From Hydractinia symbiolongicarpus (Eukaryota > Cnidaria > Hydrozoa > Anthoathecata > Hydractiniidae): 64,000 nt of DNA. Location: contig NC_079875.1 in the NCBI RefSeq assembly GCF_029227915.1, positions 15,865,001 to 15,929,000 of the forward strand, in the 5' to 3' direction. Positions within the stretch are counted from its first letter, which is position 1. Each line of letters opens with the position of its first letter. The translations under genes and the position numbers were made by a program. Shown here piece by piece: positions 37,013-49,105 of the stretch. Under the pieces are notes generated by a model. That model ran no database searches. It worked only from the letters and a program-made list of their open reading frames with translations, and was not told the DNA's origin.

Positions 37013-39679
37013 TAAAAAATTTAACCTAAAATTTGCGAAAGTTATTTTCGTGAAAAATCAACTTTTTCTAGAAATTGCGAAAGTTTTTTCAAGTTTTAAA
37101 AGCTAAAAACTCTTAAATAACGAGGACAAGGGTAGAAATAATAGAATCAAAACGAAAAAAAAATCAGCCCAAAAAATGGCTCTAAAACTCTAACTATAAA
37201 AATAGGTCCAAAGCCCGACTCAATGTGGGTAAATTAGCCAAAAATCGAAAAAAGGAAAGGATTTGAAAATCTTGCCGCTGTTATTATCAAAGTGGTGGTT
37301 GTTATGAACTGGAAGTTGAAAAAAGTAGTGAAATGAATAAATAAGTCTGCGTATTTCTGCTAAATGCATAGTATGTTGTATTGTCATTTGCGAAAGTTTT
37401 TGTTCCCGGAAATGAAGATTTTGGAAAATTCGCGAAGGTTTGTTCTGTAAAAGTTTTTCCGAAAATAGAATTCGCGAAAATTAACTATATAGCTATGTCG
37501 ACCAATTTGGATGAAATTTTAGCCAATCTCACTGTTAAACATCTTATTTGGTCCGGTTAATCTACAAAGATACTTTTGATTCAAGCATTCGGGATCCCTT
37601 GTTTGGGGGTTGAGCGTCTAACTGTTAATCTGTGTCGTTATGATAACCAATAAAGTAAACTAAAGGTGAATTTAGTTGGCGAATCATTAGCTAGCTAGTT
37701 ACCAAACGTACAACTTTGCAATTTTTTAATAGCTATTTAGCTCTCTGTGGCCAGCACAGGGAGTATAGCATAACTAGAGCTAGCTAGCTAAAAGGAAACA
37801 ATATTTCTTACCTGATGAAGTTTAGAATTCATATCAAGCTATATGATTTTCGCTTTAGATTAGCTGAGTGCCTTAGACCAAGCGATAGCTTAGCTTTGAG
37901 CCCGTTGCTTTGTTTTTAGCCACCACGCCACGAAACTCGTGAAAATATGAAAGTTCCCTTGAGCAAAACCACCCTCGTGCAAACGATGTGGCACAATTAA
38001 AACAGAAGTCAAAAAATGCCCGACCGCGCTCCTTGAATTCTCTTGTCCCCCAGTGCTTTCGAGAGGACTTTGTGCAAAAAATATAACAGACGTATTGAAA
38101 GTAAACAAATAAAATTTTGTATTTTCTCTACTATAAAATTACATAAAAAACAGGGTCTATCTGCATCTCCAATCTTGAGTGTTGCAGAATATCGTGTCTC
38201 GGTTAACCTAGGACGCCGGGTCTTAATTTTCTCATATGCCGCAAGTTTCAAATCAGGACAGAAAAAACGATCTTCCCATGATCGCAGCAGCCTGTTTTCA
38301 TAAATCATTCTCCGGGGCGTAATTTAACAAACTTATTGGATCCAAAAAGCACCGAAATAGTGTAGGAAATTATCTCAAAATACCCTTTTCACAATGCTTT
38401 TGGTTTACAATGTTTTGCGATAACTGGGTGCAATTTTGGGTTTAAGCTATTCATGCTTTGGTATCCCCTTCTATATTTCATTTTTCTGTTTGAGACGCAA
38501 GTTTCAAAAATTTCAGTGCAATTGGAATTTCTCTTCATCCCTAGGAAAGATTAATGACACAACTGTATACAAAAAAATACTAAATACATTGGAAGATATT
38601 GTTCAAAAATATTTTATTGCACTGTGAGGTTGTAAGATGTGTGACACAGGGTCTCCGAGCTAGTGATTTTGTTACATTCCCAGGAATTACTTTCAAAGTA
38701 TCTTAGCAGTATAATTTAAATGAGCTAAAGGAGCGTGTATAGATAAACACAACTACTAAATTAAATTATTTTACAACTTCCTTACCAGTGCATTTTGCTT
38801 TGATGATCAGCTTAAAAACAGCGCAGTAACGGCTTAAACCAAAAATCACTAGGAACGAGGATGCGTTAGTCAGGCTGATAAATAAACAAAACATAACATT
38901 TTTTAAAAAATACAAAAAATAGCTAAATGCAATTAAACTAAAACATATATAGAAAAAAAAAGTTTGCAAAATCTCTTTTGAAACCACAATAAAAAATAAA
39001 CGTATTTTTCAATTTATTTTCTTGATTTGCTTCTTGCACCGCTAACAAAATACAATGGACCTCCAAGGCGAATAGAAAAAAGTTCGTTATTTGGAGAATT
39101 CGTTGCATCAAAAGACCTAAATCGTTTAAAACTCGAACACTTTCGAACAAAAAATATGGTTCGTTTAATCGAGAGTTCACTATATCGGGGGTTTGTTATA
39201 TAGAAAGGATATATAAGTGTTTCGTAAGGCTTAAACGAAGGGGAATGGATTTTGGTACGTTATTTTGAGATGTTAACTATATCAGGGATTCGTTTTATCG
39301 AGAGTCCGCTGTACCTTTAGAGTGATAAGGCGAAAAATTGCTTAAAAGAGAAGCGAACAGCATAGAAGATTATCAAAATTGAATTCAATTATTTGATTTT
39401 AAAGCAGATACGTAAAGAGAAGTGTTTTATGAATAGACGTAAACAAGTCTACGCTAAAACGGTTTGGAAAGCCTTGTTTGTCGCGTGCGTTGCATGGTTG
39501 GCTGTCAAAAACAAAATTGTCCTGTCATTCAGAATGTACATTTTGTTCCGTGTCACGAAAAAAACATTTGATCTTCATTTCCTAATACTAATTAAATTTC
39601 ATTCGAAACTCTCCTTGTAATAAGAAATTCTCAAATTCGACAAAACTTTTGGGCACACAGAAATATTTTTACAGTACCG

Positions 39680-42600
39680 CTAAAAAAATCGATATTTAGT
39701 TAGTTCTTCAAAAGAAACTAAAAGTTCTTTCTTGGGAGATCGCTTGTCACCACACGACCCTTCGCCGCAGCATATCTTGTGTACTTCATTGTTTCCAGTA
39801 GCAGGATTTTTCGCCAAAACATCAACATCAATTTTATTAACCTCAGTAGGAAAGGAAACATCTTTTTCATGGAATTTAAATACAACGCTTTTAAAATTGT
39901 TGTACTGGCAATTTTTACAAATTTTGCGATTCCATCGATTTAACACACCACGCTGGCCTGCAAAATATTCTTTGCCATTCTTTTTGTAAAACGCCCGCAC
40001 AACAAACGAACCTGGGTAGTCATCACATTTCAGATTACACACACGCAAGTAAAACATCCTCTTCCATTTGCACCCACCATAGGTGAATTCTGGACTGCCT
40101 TTTTTAAAAAATGGCAGGGTTTCCCAATGATGAGTTGGCGCTATAACGGATGTAAAATCAAAACAGATTTCCTTAGGATTTGACGTATGTGTTTGTGTCA
40201 ACTTTTTCATCAAATCAGTGAAGTGCGTTAATTCGGTCACGGTGTATGAATACTTAATCTTTGGCGCATAGCTGGGCCAATAAAATTTGTCAAAGGAGCC
40301 TACACTATAGGTGTATCCAAGCTGTGCTTCGATATCAACGCAATCTTTGGTTGTCATAGGCATGCCTACTGAATTTTGGAACGGATACAACACGGTATCC
40401 ATACCTAATATTTCATCATAGGATTGGTTAGGAGATGGGCCTTGACCATTCGTTGATGTACCAAGAACATCGTCACGTCCAACTTCACTTCTTTTTTCTT
40501 GCCGAATTTTAAAACTTGTTTCAACTGTGCTGTGGTTATGTTTTTTTTGCCAAGCCCAAAACATTCTATCTACATTTGCATGATGCACAAAAAAAATTGG
40601 ATCAAAAGCAGCCATCTCATTTGCACCCATATCTCCATTTGCACCTTCTACCAAACCATAATTTTGTATAATTGGATGTCCATTATTATCTCTTTCAATT
40701 TCCCCGTGTTCATTAGTTTTCGGTAAAGAGAATCCACCTATTGAAAGATGCATATCATTGTGTGGCTGTTCCAAGGAAATTGCAACTGTACCTTTAATTC
40801 TTGCTGAACTCGTGTTTGAAAATTTATTGTAATCTGTCTCATCCAAGCAGTCTTCATAACTAGATACTACTGAGTTCTTCTTTCCGAAGCCATGGTTTAA
40901 CCAGTACTTGATGTTTTCATTCAACAATTCATCTGGAGATTTATTAAGTCGCGATAACTTTTCATTGTGTTTGTTTGCGATTTCTGCAGCTGTTTTGGGA
41001 TTCATGATGCCTGAAAAAGGGTAGCGGACTGTCGTGTAATGGATAGGTTTCTTGTAGAAACTGTTTTCATCGGCATCAATTTGCCTTGGCAGAGTGAAAC
41101 TTAAGAGAGGATTTACTTCTTCTTTACCATCAATCATGACAGTTTTCCTGGTTAAGATGCTAGGTAAACCATGTTGGAGGCTTTCTTCTGAAGTTTGGTC
41201 CCAATAATGTAATGCTACATCTTTACCAGGAATAACTGTCTGCAAGGCTTGTTCCACACGTAAAAGATACAGGCGATGCCACGATGGAAACAAAACATTA
41301 GCATGTTGGCAGTATCCACCCCACTTCTGCCGATTGTGTGGTATGTCGTCCTTTCGTGAAAACAAATGACGCAAATATTCAAACACAGTATTATTATTAT
41401 TTTGGATGTCTTCGACTATTGTCTTCTTAAATGGTACACCATGATATGTAGCAAGACTCCAAAACGAATTTGGATTATCTGGTGGAAGCTCTTTTATTAA
41501 TTTCCAGGCCTTTAAAAAATCATTGAGTTTTTTTGTGTTCCAAGGCTTTTCTAGTTCACGAAGTGACATCCGTTCTCGTAACCTGTGAAAAGATAGCAGA
41601 GCATAACTTATAGGAAATTAGCGTTTATAAAAATTCTGGGTTAACGAAATAGCGCCTGACCTTAACACGAAGGAGCAAATAAAATACTGTTATGTAAAAT
41701 AAGTCAATGCGGTTTGTAAACTTCAAAAAACCAATTAAAATTAATCCCATTCACGTTGTAAAAAGGAGAGGGGAGGGGGTATCCTTCAATCCAGGGTTAT
41801 CTGTCTGAAACTTATAATTGCGTTACTGATTTACTTTATGGTAATTTAGTACTTAATCCCAACGGACACGATACTGGTTATTTGATCACTTAATGGTCTT
41901 CGTATGCTAGCTTTGGTACCTTATACCCCTTTGACCCCCTTTTTACGCCACAGCACGCAATAATACGCCATGAGAGCGCATAATACGCCCATAAACCTTG
42001 GGTTCCTTAACTTTGGACTTCTTATCGTGTAAAAGACGGCACAATTTTTAATGTCACATGCTTTTCAGCTTTTAGCAGTTCGTATATTTAAAACATTTTT
42101 TTGAGCTCTGCTATACAAATTTCTAGGATTTCTTGCTAGTGTTTGATACGTAACTTTATATCTTTTTGTGGTTTTAAATGGTTTAATACTGCAAATTTTA
42201 CATGGAATGCTCGCACTACGGTCTTAGGTTAAAAACAACCATCTTAAACCATCTTAAACCCACTTAAATTCCTAGTGTGAGGCAAACGTAAATGATAGAC
42301 AGACAGGTTTTTGCGTGAAGCATTTTTTCTTTCGTCAGTGTGCTTCACCATTAAATAAAGAAGGCACCAATTACGAGTTTTTTGTGAAAAAAGGTTCAAT
42401 TTTGCAATGAGCTAAACCGGTCCGCAGTGAGGAATCTTAACATGGACGGATAGCCCAGCCGTCTTAGAGCCTGATTATATGAGGTTAGTTGGCTCGGTGT
42501 TGACCCCGTTGGCGAGTCAACCCGTTTAAAAAAAATTGCATATTATATGGGGAAAGTCAACCCGGGATAAGACCTACACTGCTGCCGGGTTGAAAAAAAT

Positions 42601-45367
42601 GCGCGTAATTTTTTAAAAATGGCGGATGCTAGATGTAAAATAAATCAAAATTATCATCATAATTGTCTGAAGTCCAATTACACTTTTAGTCTGCTGCTAC
42701 TCCCGCCATTATTGTTTTTCTTCTGCTTTGAATCTTAATGCGCATGCTTTTTTCTTTCAACCCGGCGCTTGGGTGGGGAAAGTTATATCATATTAAACTA
42801 GTCAACCCACCTAACCAACCGGTGCCAAGTTGAAAGAACAAGCCTGAGTCGTCTAGGCGGATTGACTAACCTCTTACAATGTCATATACTTTTATTGATT
42901 AAATTGAATAACTAACTTTTAATGGTTAAAATTTTGGGCTTTACATCAAAATATTTTAGCAGGAATTGTAGCTGCATTTTTACTGATTAAATGGAATGTG
43001 CCAATAAAATAGATTGTATTTTCTAATTATTTCATTCCAAATATTCAAGGAGAGTTTTTTTTTATACTTTAAAATTGTCATTATGAGATATAATTCTTCA
43101 CCTCTTTTTACTAGATACCTCGTTTACTTTCGTCGTAAATGTGCTAGCACACCACAAGAACTGAATTCTAATATCATTGCAGAAAGCTTGGTTAACTTTG
43201 TTAGATTCAAAATCCCAGCTTTGATGAATGATCACTCTGCGAAATGAAATTCTGCACTAACTAATAATTTCATAAATGTCTAATAAAAAAACATTTTAAA
43301 TAACTGTGAAACACAATTTTTGAATTTGCTAGCACGTTGTGCTGCTGCGGAACAATTTTATAAAACATTTCGGTTATTTTACTGAATTTGAATTAATTTC
43401 TACAATCTTTTTTAAGTCCGTTATTCAATATTGTGCCTCCACGTAAAGTTTATATTTCTTTTTTTTTTAATTATTTTGGTTAGAAAAAAACCTCCTAAAA
43501 TGTACAAATTGTCAGCAACAATTAGTACATTCAGCGTGGTCCTTTTCCTCAATTTTCGGGGTCCTGATAAACACGGACGTGAACTATACCGTGAAGCAAG
43601 TGTGTTGGGACTAGTGCAATTTAAAACTGCTTAGCTAACCCACGCATCTGTAAAAGCAACACTTCTGTACCCCACCAGTTGCACAAAATTCGAGAGTCGA
43701 TGCTTTTTATTAACTTTGTAAAAAGACCAAGCAAGTACCATTGTCTTAATATTTTCGTGACAGGTTATAGATCCGTGTTAGAAAAAAAAGCTTGAAAATT
43801 AAAGTTCCAATTTTTTTGATCGCATTAAATAATATAATACTGTGACGCTTTGCTTAATCAGGCCGGAAATTGAGCAACAATACGAGAGTGCTTTTTTTTG
43901 CCTTCTCTTAGTTGAGAAAAAGACATATTCACTGGGAACAGGGATTGGATGTGTGGCACTGTTTACAAGTATTATTGCGTAACTTAGTGATCGACGTTAT
44001 TCAGCTAGTCTCTTTAATAATAACCGTATTGTGTTTGTCTCTGCCCGGACCCCCCGCTGAGTTACAAAATCGTGCTATTGAAACACGAATATCAAATGCG
44101 ATATCTTTTTATCCACTTTGTTGCGACGGCTAAATAAAATGGACGGGCTGTCTCTGCACGGACCCCCGCTGAGTTAAAAAATCATGCTACGGAAACATGA
44201 ATATCAAATGCGATATATTTCTATCCACTTTGTTGCGACGGGTAAATCTAAAGGACAAGCGAACCCGTGGATTTTTCCACGGACTAACGGCTAGTCTCTT
44301 TAATAATAGCCGTATTTTGTCTGTCTCTGCGCGGACCCCCCGGAGAGTTAGAAAATCGTGCTATGGGAACACGAATATCAAATGCGATAAATTTTTATCC
44401 ACTTTTTTGCGACGGATTATTTTAAAGAACGGGCGAACCCTCCATAAAAATAGCCGTAGCTTGTGTGTTCACAACGGTTGCCACAACTTTAAACAATACT
44501 GCACGCAAGGTAATCCAATTATTTAATACTAAAAAGTAAACAAGGATGTATGAAATAGCAATGTGGAAATGTGTAAAGGGGGTAAATTTTCAAAGGCTAA
44601 AAGCTTGTTTTATATATTAATAGTCGTATTATTTTGTGATAATGATGTCATTGACTTCATGCTAAAGAAGCGAGCAACTGTGCACATGGCGTACAAAAAC
44701 AAGATTTCATCTTTGTTATTAATTGAATTAGGAAAGGACATAATATCAAAGACATTAACCAATTCCCTTGATTGCCTAGTTGTTATGTTAGATTATGATG
44801 TTGTCTAGTAAACTAGTTAATCCACTTATCATAAGTACAATAATTTTTTTTTTTATAACAACAACGCTTATAATTAAATACTTAATACATATAAGCTCAA
44901 ATTTCTATGAAACTAAGCATAATGCTAACCATACCTTGAAGCTCAGAACGTACCTTAACAACCAAAAATTTCGGCGTATATAAGTTCGGCGGAAAAATTT
45001 TTGGTCTATATATAATAATCGTTATATGCAATTATTGTTTTCTCTAATTTTTGCTTTTAAGTTACATATATAGGGTTGTTCTTAACTTAAAGGTTTAAAA
45101 AACCTTTGCTTCCTTGGAAAGTTATTCAACATTTTTATTAAGAATTTTGTGCTTTAAATGTTTTCTAAATGCATTTAATTTTCCTCTGAATATATAATGT
45201 ACGATGAAAATCTTACTCGAGATAACATTCATTATTCCATATGCAAACGTATATGTTGCTTCAGAATGTCTCCCTCCTTTGCATGTCCTGCAGCGCGAAT
45301 TCATTTCTTTTTAAGGTATTCTTACCTTACGAATAACATAATATAAAACTTACTTTGTTTTTTCCAT
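39680..45367 (-). CDS. Tyrosinase-like type-3 copper protein, copy 1
   Basis: It probably oxidises phenols to quinones (melanin or cuticle-type cross-linking), from family knowledge. Two exons: 45354-45367 (only 14 nt, MEKT plus two bases) and 39680-41582, together 638 residues. I chose this tiny exon because its CAAA/GTAAGT donor joins the CACAG acceptor in frame and the other tyrosinase copy has the same arrangement. Copper ligands: CuA H52, H98 and H107 in ATYHG and GYCQHANVLFPSWHR; C96-Q-H98 is the Cys-X-His pattern that forms a thioether in fungal and molluscan enzymes. CuB: H279 and H283 in QPHNDMH and a His in FDPIFFVHHANVDRMF (338-339). The C-terminal half (about 490-638) is a beta-rich, Cys-containing domain. 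No signal peptide or membrane segment is seen, so it is probably cytosolic. Confidence 0.9.
42472..42840. mobile_element. MITE-like element in tyrosinase 1 intron
   Basis: Imperfect terminal inverted repeats: GAGGTTAGTTGGCTCGGTGT at the left and ACCTAACCAACCGGTGCC at the right. Both ends are followed inward by GTCAACCCG and GGGGAAAG motifs in opposite orientation. It lies within the 3.8-kb intron of tyrosinase copy 1. The ends are approximate. Confidence 0.4.
44009..44294 (+). mobile_element. Mini-Helitron-like element (first of a head-to-tail pair)
   Basis: It begins TCTCTTTAATAATAACCG straight after a CTAG and ends with hairpin CCGTGGATTTTTCCACGG, ACTAACGG and CTAG. An internal block (CTGTCTCTGC...GACCCCCGCTGAGTT...AATATCAAATGCGATA...CACTTTGTTGCGACGG) is itself duplicated. 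A second unit starts at 44295. Confidence 0.65.
44295..44460 (+). mobile_element. Mini-Helitron-like element, second unit (3' truncated)
   Basis: It starts TCTCTTTAATAATAGCCG immediately after the CTAG of the preceding unit and repeats the same internal blocks, but loses the terminal hairpin after GGGCGAACCC near 44440. Confidence 0.6.
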
Positions 45368-45390
45368 TTTCGTGCATTGTCCCTAGATCT

Positions 45391-45402
45391 CTATTTTAAG
45401 TA
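45391..45402 (-). promoter_or_regulatory. TATA-like element of tyrosinase 1
   Basis: The minus strand reads TACTTAAAATAG about 25-35 bp upstream of the proposed ATG. The surrounding 60 bp align by eye with the region upstream of tyrosinase 2 (TTACTTAGAATAAAG). A TATA-like box this close leaves a very short leader, so the true start site may be further up. Confidence 0.35.
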
Positions 45403-46704
45403 GTCCGCAGCGAGCAGTATACGTATTCTTATCCACTCTGGACACCGAATAACATGGTGCAACCTTAATTTGCATCACTGCACAACCTATTTTTCACACG
45501 ACAAAACCTGGTTTTTACATGTATATAGATCAAAATTTTATATTATTGTTAAAAGTAGGCTGTAAAATATTAGATAAATAAATAATAATAAAAAAGGTGC
45601 AAGAAAAGACATATTACAGTAGCGAGGAATAAGTTGTAAAACGATTCTGTTTGTTTCATGACAAATTCTTTCACACTTAGAAATGTAATTAAAAAGAAAA
45701 TATTTGACCAAATATAACATAAATTTCCACTTGGTAATCGTATGGTCCTTACAGGTATCTTTTAGCTGTTCTTAGAAAACCTTTGACACGATACTTCATT
45801 CCTTCACAGCGTTTAGGTCTGGTTTGTTTTCGTAGAAACTATAAGTACATCGCCTTTATGTACGCCGCTTGCACAACTTCGCGCTATAGAACTTCTTTTT
45901 GTCATTGATGTTGATTGATTTAGTCATTTTTGTTTAAGTGGAAACCAGCCTTCAGTATTATTTAAAAGAACCGCTCAATATGCATTAAATGTCTTATACA
46001 AAAATCAAGGCTAATTAGACTTAATTGTTCGTTTGTTGCCTACTTTGTTAATAATTACACGAATTCGATATCTCCAGGGACCGTGCGGAAAAGAGACACT
46101 GTCGGAGAGTTAGTAGACAAATTTTTTTAGCGCTTTAATCAGTTTTAAAGTTCAAGCTGCAGAGTGTTACGTTGAATTTTTGGTTAAAGCGTTAAGTTTT
46201 GTCATTAATTAAGGAAATGGTCAATAATATGCAGTGATATGGGTAAGTCTAAGACGCTTATCGTACCTTATTGTTTAAGGGTTTCAGGCAAATAAGTAGA
46301 AATGATAGCAATATAGTTTGTTGCTGCAGAGACCAAAGTTATACTTGTTAAAACAGCACAGAAGAAAGACGAATTATATTCATGCAAGGTTATCAAGCCA
46401 AACTCCTAAATGGTGCGGTACTAGCTACCTGGTCCCAGTTATACTTAACATCTGGTTGAATGTGTGAAACTGATGGTATTACTCAGTGGCCTTGCATAGC
46501 ATATATTCAACTACTTAGCTTTCAATCTCAACGAGCATGGCGGAACGGATTTAAACCATTATAAGAACTAAAAGGTTTCAGATATTTTAATAGGGGAATG
46601 GCTTGCAACTTTTAGTTAACACTGCATGGATTTATCATCAGCTTAGTTTTTTAACAGCAGATTACAGACAGTCTGAAAGGATAAATAATGCACCACATTA
46701 ACTT

Positions 46705-46920
46705 TTGGTATGTGTCAGAGCCGATTGTATATGTGTAGCTGGTATGTTCGAAACATGTGACCACATCGCAGCGATGTTATACCCTATTGAGGCAGCTGCC
46801 GGATTGGAACTTAAAAAAAACTTTTGTCTACAGCAAAAAATTGTGAATAGCTTTCAAACCGAACAAAGGTTAAATCAAAAAAAGTTACAAAATTATCCTT
46901 TAGTCGTGATCTTACGGTAA
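46705..46920 (+). pseudogene. SWIM-type zinc-finger fragment
   Basis: The 70-codon open frame includes ADCICVAGMFETCDHIAAML, which fits the SWIM pattern C-X-C...C-X-H (here C-I-C, then C-D-H), and then YPIEAAAGLELK. In known invertebrate proteins this motif is often found with transposon- or recombinase-like domains, for example YqaJ. Nothing else of such a protein is visible nearby, no start context is convincing, and the frame ends in Lys/Gln-rich sequence, so I call it a fragment of a mobile-element-related gene. It could instead be an exon of an unseen gene. Confidence 0.5.
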
Positions 46921-47764
46921 ACGCGGAAAACAAATAGATTAACGTCAGGATATTAACGTCAACATCTTACTAAACTAAAGCCGATAGGGAATGTAAGCTT
47001 CAAGAATCAAATATGAATATCACTTGCAACGGATGTTACAGGTTGTCCACATTCTTATTATTTTTTTATCTGGACACCGCATGGATACGTTTTGAGGAAA
47101 CATGATTGTAAAGAAGCGTACTGCAATGATTTTTGCAGTCTTATTTCATTCTCTTGGCAGCCATAAAAAGAATCAGTAATATAGACGTTTGATTTTGCGT
47201 TAAGAACAATAGGTAAGTCAAATAACAGTTACTAAAGAACATTACTCACTTAATATGGGTTGAACCTTATTTTTATTTCAGAAAATTATTTTCTTTGCCT
47301 TTTCGGTCTTGTGCTTTCAAAAACATCTATATAAAGCTCGCTATCTGAGACATTCGTTAAGAATAATTTTTGCAAAATTTAGGTTTCTTTTACAAAAAAT
47401 TATGATACTAATTGTTTCCACCTGGTTTACCTAAAATTTGTACCACAGTGATGTTAATTACAATTTGCTTAAAGGGGGAAATTGCTCGTCCCCTCCGACC
47501 CATCAAAAAACAAAAAAACAACTTTGCTTTTTTACTTCCTGTGGGCCTGGTTGAAAGGGGCGGTCTGAGCAACAGCCAACCGCTTTTAACGAGAAGTTTT
47601 AGCTTGTTTTTGTTTGACCTGATAACCAACTTTAGTTACTTTGAGACTTTCTCACAAAAAATTCATCGTGTGTTAAGAAAAGCGGCTGAAGAACATGTTT
47701 AATTCAGGCTAATCATATACAGATTTTTAAAAATAGCGTATACGGCTATATTTGCATATACATT

Positions 47765-47862
47765 AGCTTCCCAAGTGCTGCAAAGATACGGAGCGAGTAA
47801 GACTTGAATCCACGACCTCGCGCTTGCCGGGCGTTTGCTCTACTGACTAAGCTATCGATCTA
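47765..47862 (-). mobile_element. tRNA-derived SINE head, minus strand
   Basis: The minus strand has a good A-box (TAGCTTAGTCAGTAGAGC) and B-box (GGATTCAAGTC) and then a non-tRNA body (GCACTTGGGAAGC). The anticodon arm and 3' acceptor stem do not pair convincingly, so this is a SINE rather than a working tRNA. Confidence 0.55.
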
Positions 47863-48549
47863 ATGCTTTCTCCTTAGCACATGTAGTAGACGAGGCGAGG
47901 ATACTACCTCTTTGCGACATACGACGAGGGTAAGGCGTATGTCTTCCTTACGACATATCTTTTAACTTACACGTACCAACGAGATATGTGTCACAGATGC
48001 ATCGTTGTTCCTATAGTATACGACTATTTCTCAAATTCACAAGTGGTAAGGGCAATAAATTTAACACGTGGTTACGGCAGATTGTATATTTCACAAACCT
48101 TGGAAGCAACATACTCTAAAAATAATAGCGCATGAGTCACGTGCTAATACGACCAATCGTAAATTTTCTCTTTACAAATTAAAATAAGTTTTAGAAATGA
48201 TATAAAAATACCCGTGAAAATATACTGCTTGCAAAATTATTTTTAAAATTATTGTTATAATACTTCTCCAACAGTATATTGTATTGCTAAATTAACAAAA
48301 TGGAAATTATAAGTCATACCGCCCTCTACAAAGAAATTCTAATCTCAAATGTCAAAAAGTACAGTTATTGAGGAGTGAATTCTAAACCAACAAAATTCTG
48401 TTACTTTGACATGTTGCATATTCGCAATCTTCATATATAATAGCAAATAGATGAACAAGTAATATTGACCGTGATGCTTCGAATAAACTCCCCCGGTTTG
48501 TACAAATTCTTGAGAACAATGTCTCTTCGAGGCCGCGCTTAGAATTTTT

Positions 48550-48850
48550 AAGTGAACGAAGAAATAAAAACAGCATGAAAGTGTCAAAAAACAGAATTTT
48601 GTGTTGTAATTATGTCTTAAGTATTATAAACATATCATTATCTCATGTCCTCATGACTAGTATGCTCTCTTTTCAAACTTTTGTCACAATGTGCAGATTT
48701 TTATTCAGATAACACGTTGGGCAAGGATGAGATACGAAGAAACGAAAACAGCATTAATGTGTCAAAAAATTAAAATTTTAGTTTAAAATTATGTCCAGTA
48801 TACTCTCTTTTCAAACTTCCGTCAAAATGTGCAGATTTCTAGTTAGGTCG
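48550..48850. repeat. Imperfect direct duplication, unit about 180 bp
   Basis: AAACAGCATGAAAGTGTC, TAATTATGTC, TGCTCTCTTTTCAAAC and AATGTGCAGATTT in the left copy recur in the same order in the right copy (AAACAGCATTAATGTGTC and so on). It lies about 250-550 bp beyond the 3' end of tyrosinase 2. Confidence 0.65.
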
Positions 48851-49105
48851 TATCAAAATTTTACCGTCGCCGTTATGGTCAGAATGAATGAATAAATACA
48901 AAGCCGCAAATAGAAGTTTAAAATTCGAAAAAGTTGACATTCTAATGATATTGACATCCAATAATATTACGGAAAACTAGTTAAATGATGCGAAGATAAA
49001 AAAAATTAAAAAAAATCGCTCACAATAGTAATTCAATTATAAAAAATGCTTGATTGTGAATGTTTCTGATGCCACACACTCTGAGAAAGTTATTGATCAA
49101 CAGAA

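Larger units (their letters stand above)
34920..39679. other. Intergenic region, fucosyltransferase to tyrosinase 1
   Basis: No gene is recognised between the two convergent genes. It contains a 731-bp Helitron-like element (35017-35747), a 16-base G run (35968-35983), an AT palindrome near 36910-36945, an inverted repeat (36951-37012) within a TTTCGCGAAA-rich dispersed repeat that extends to about 37490, and a GC-richer stretch at about 37900-38310 that I could not identify. Open frames on both strands in the last one conflict and show no motif. Confidence 0.55.
45368..49105. other. Region between the two tyrosinase genes
   Basis: Apart from the tyrosinase 1 promoter, this stretch holds a SWIM-type zinc-finger fragment (46705-46920), a minus-strand SINE (about 47765-47862) and an imperfect 180-bp duplication (48550-48850). 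No complete gene is recognised. Confidence 0.6.

Noticed and set aside
44563-44808. 81-codon frame inside the tyrosinase 1 intron
   Set aside because: Lies beside mini-Helitron debris, has no motif, and the length is compatible with chance.
47780-47860. tRNA gene on the minus strand
   Set aside because: The A and B boxes look good, but the anticodon arm and acceptor stem do not fold and a SINE-like body follows.
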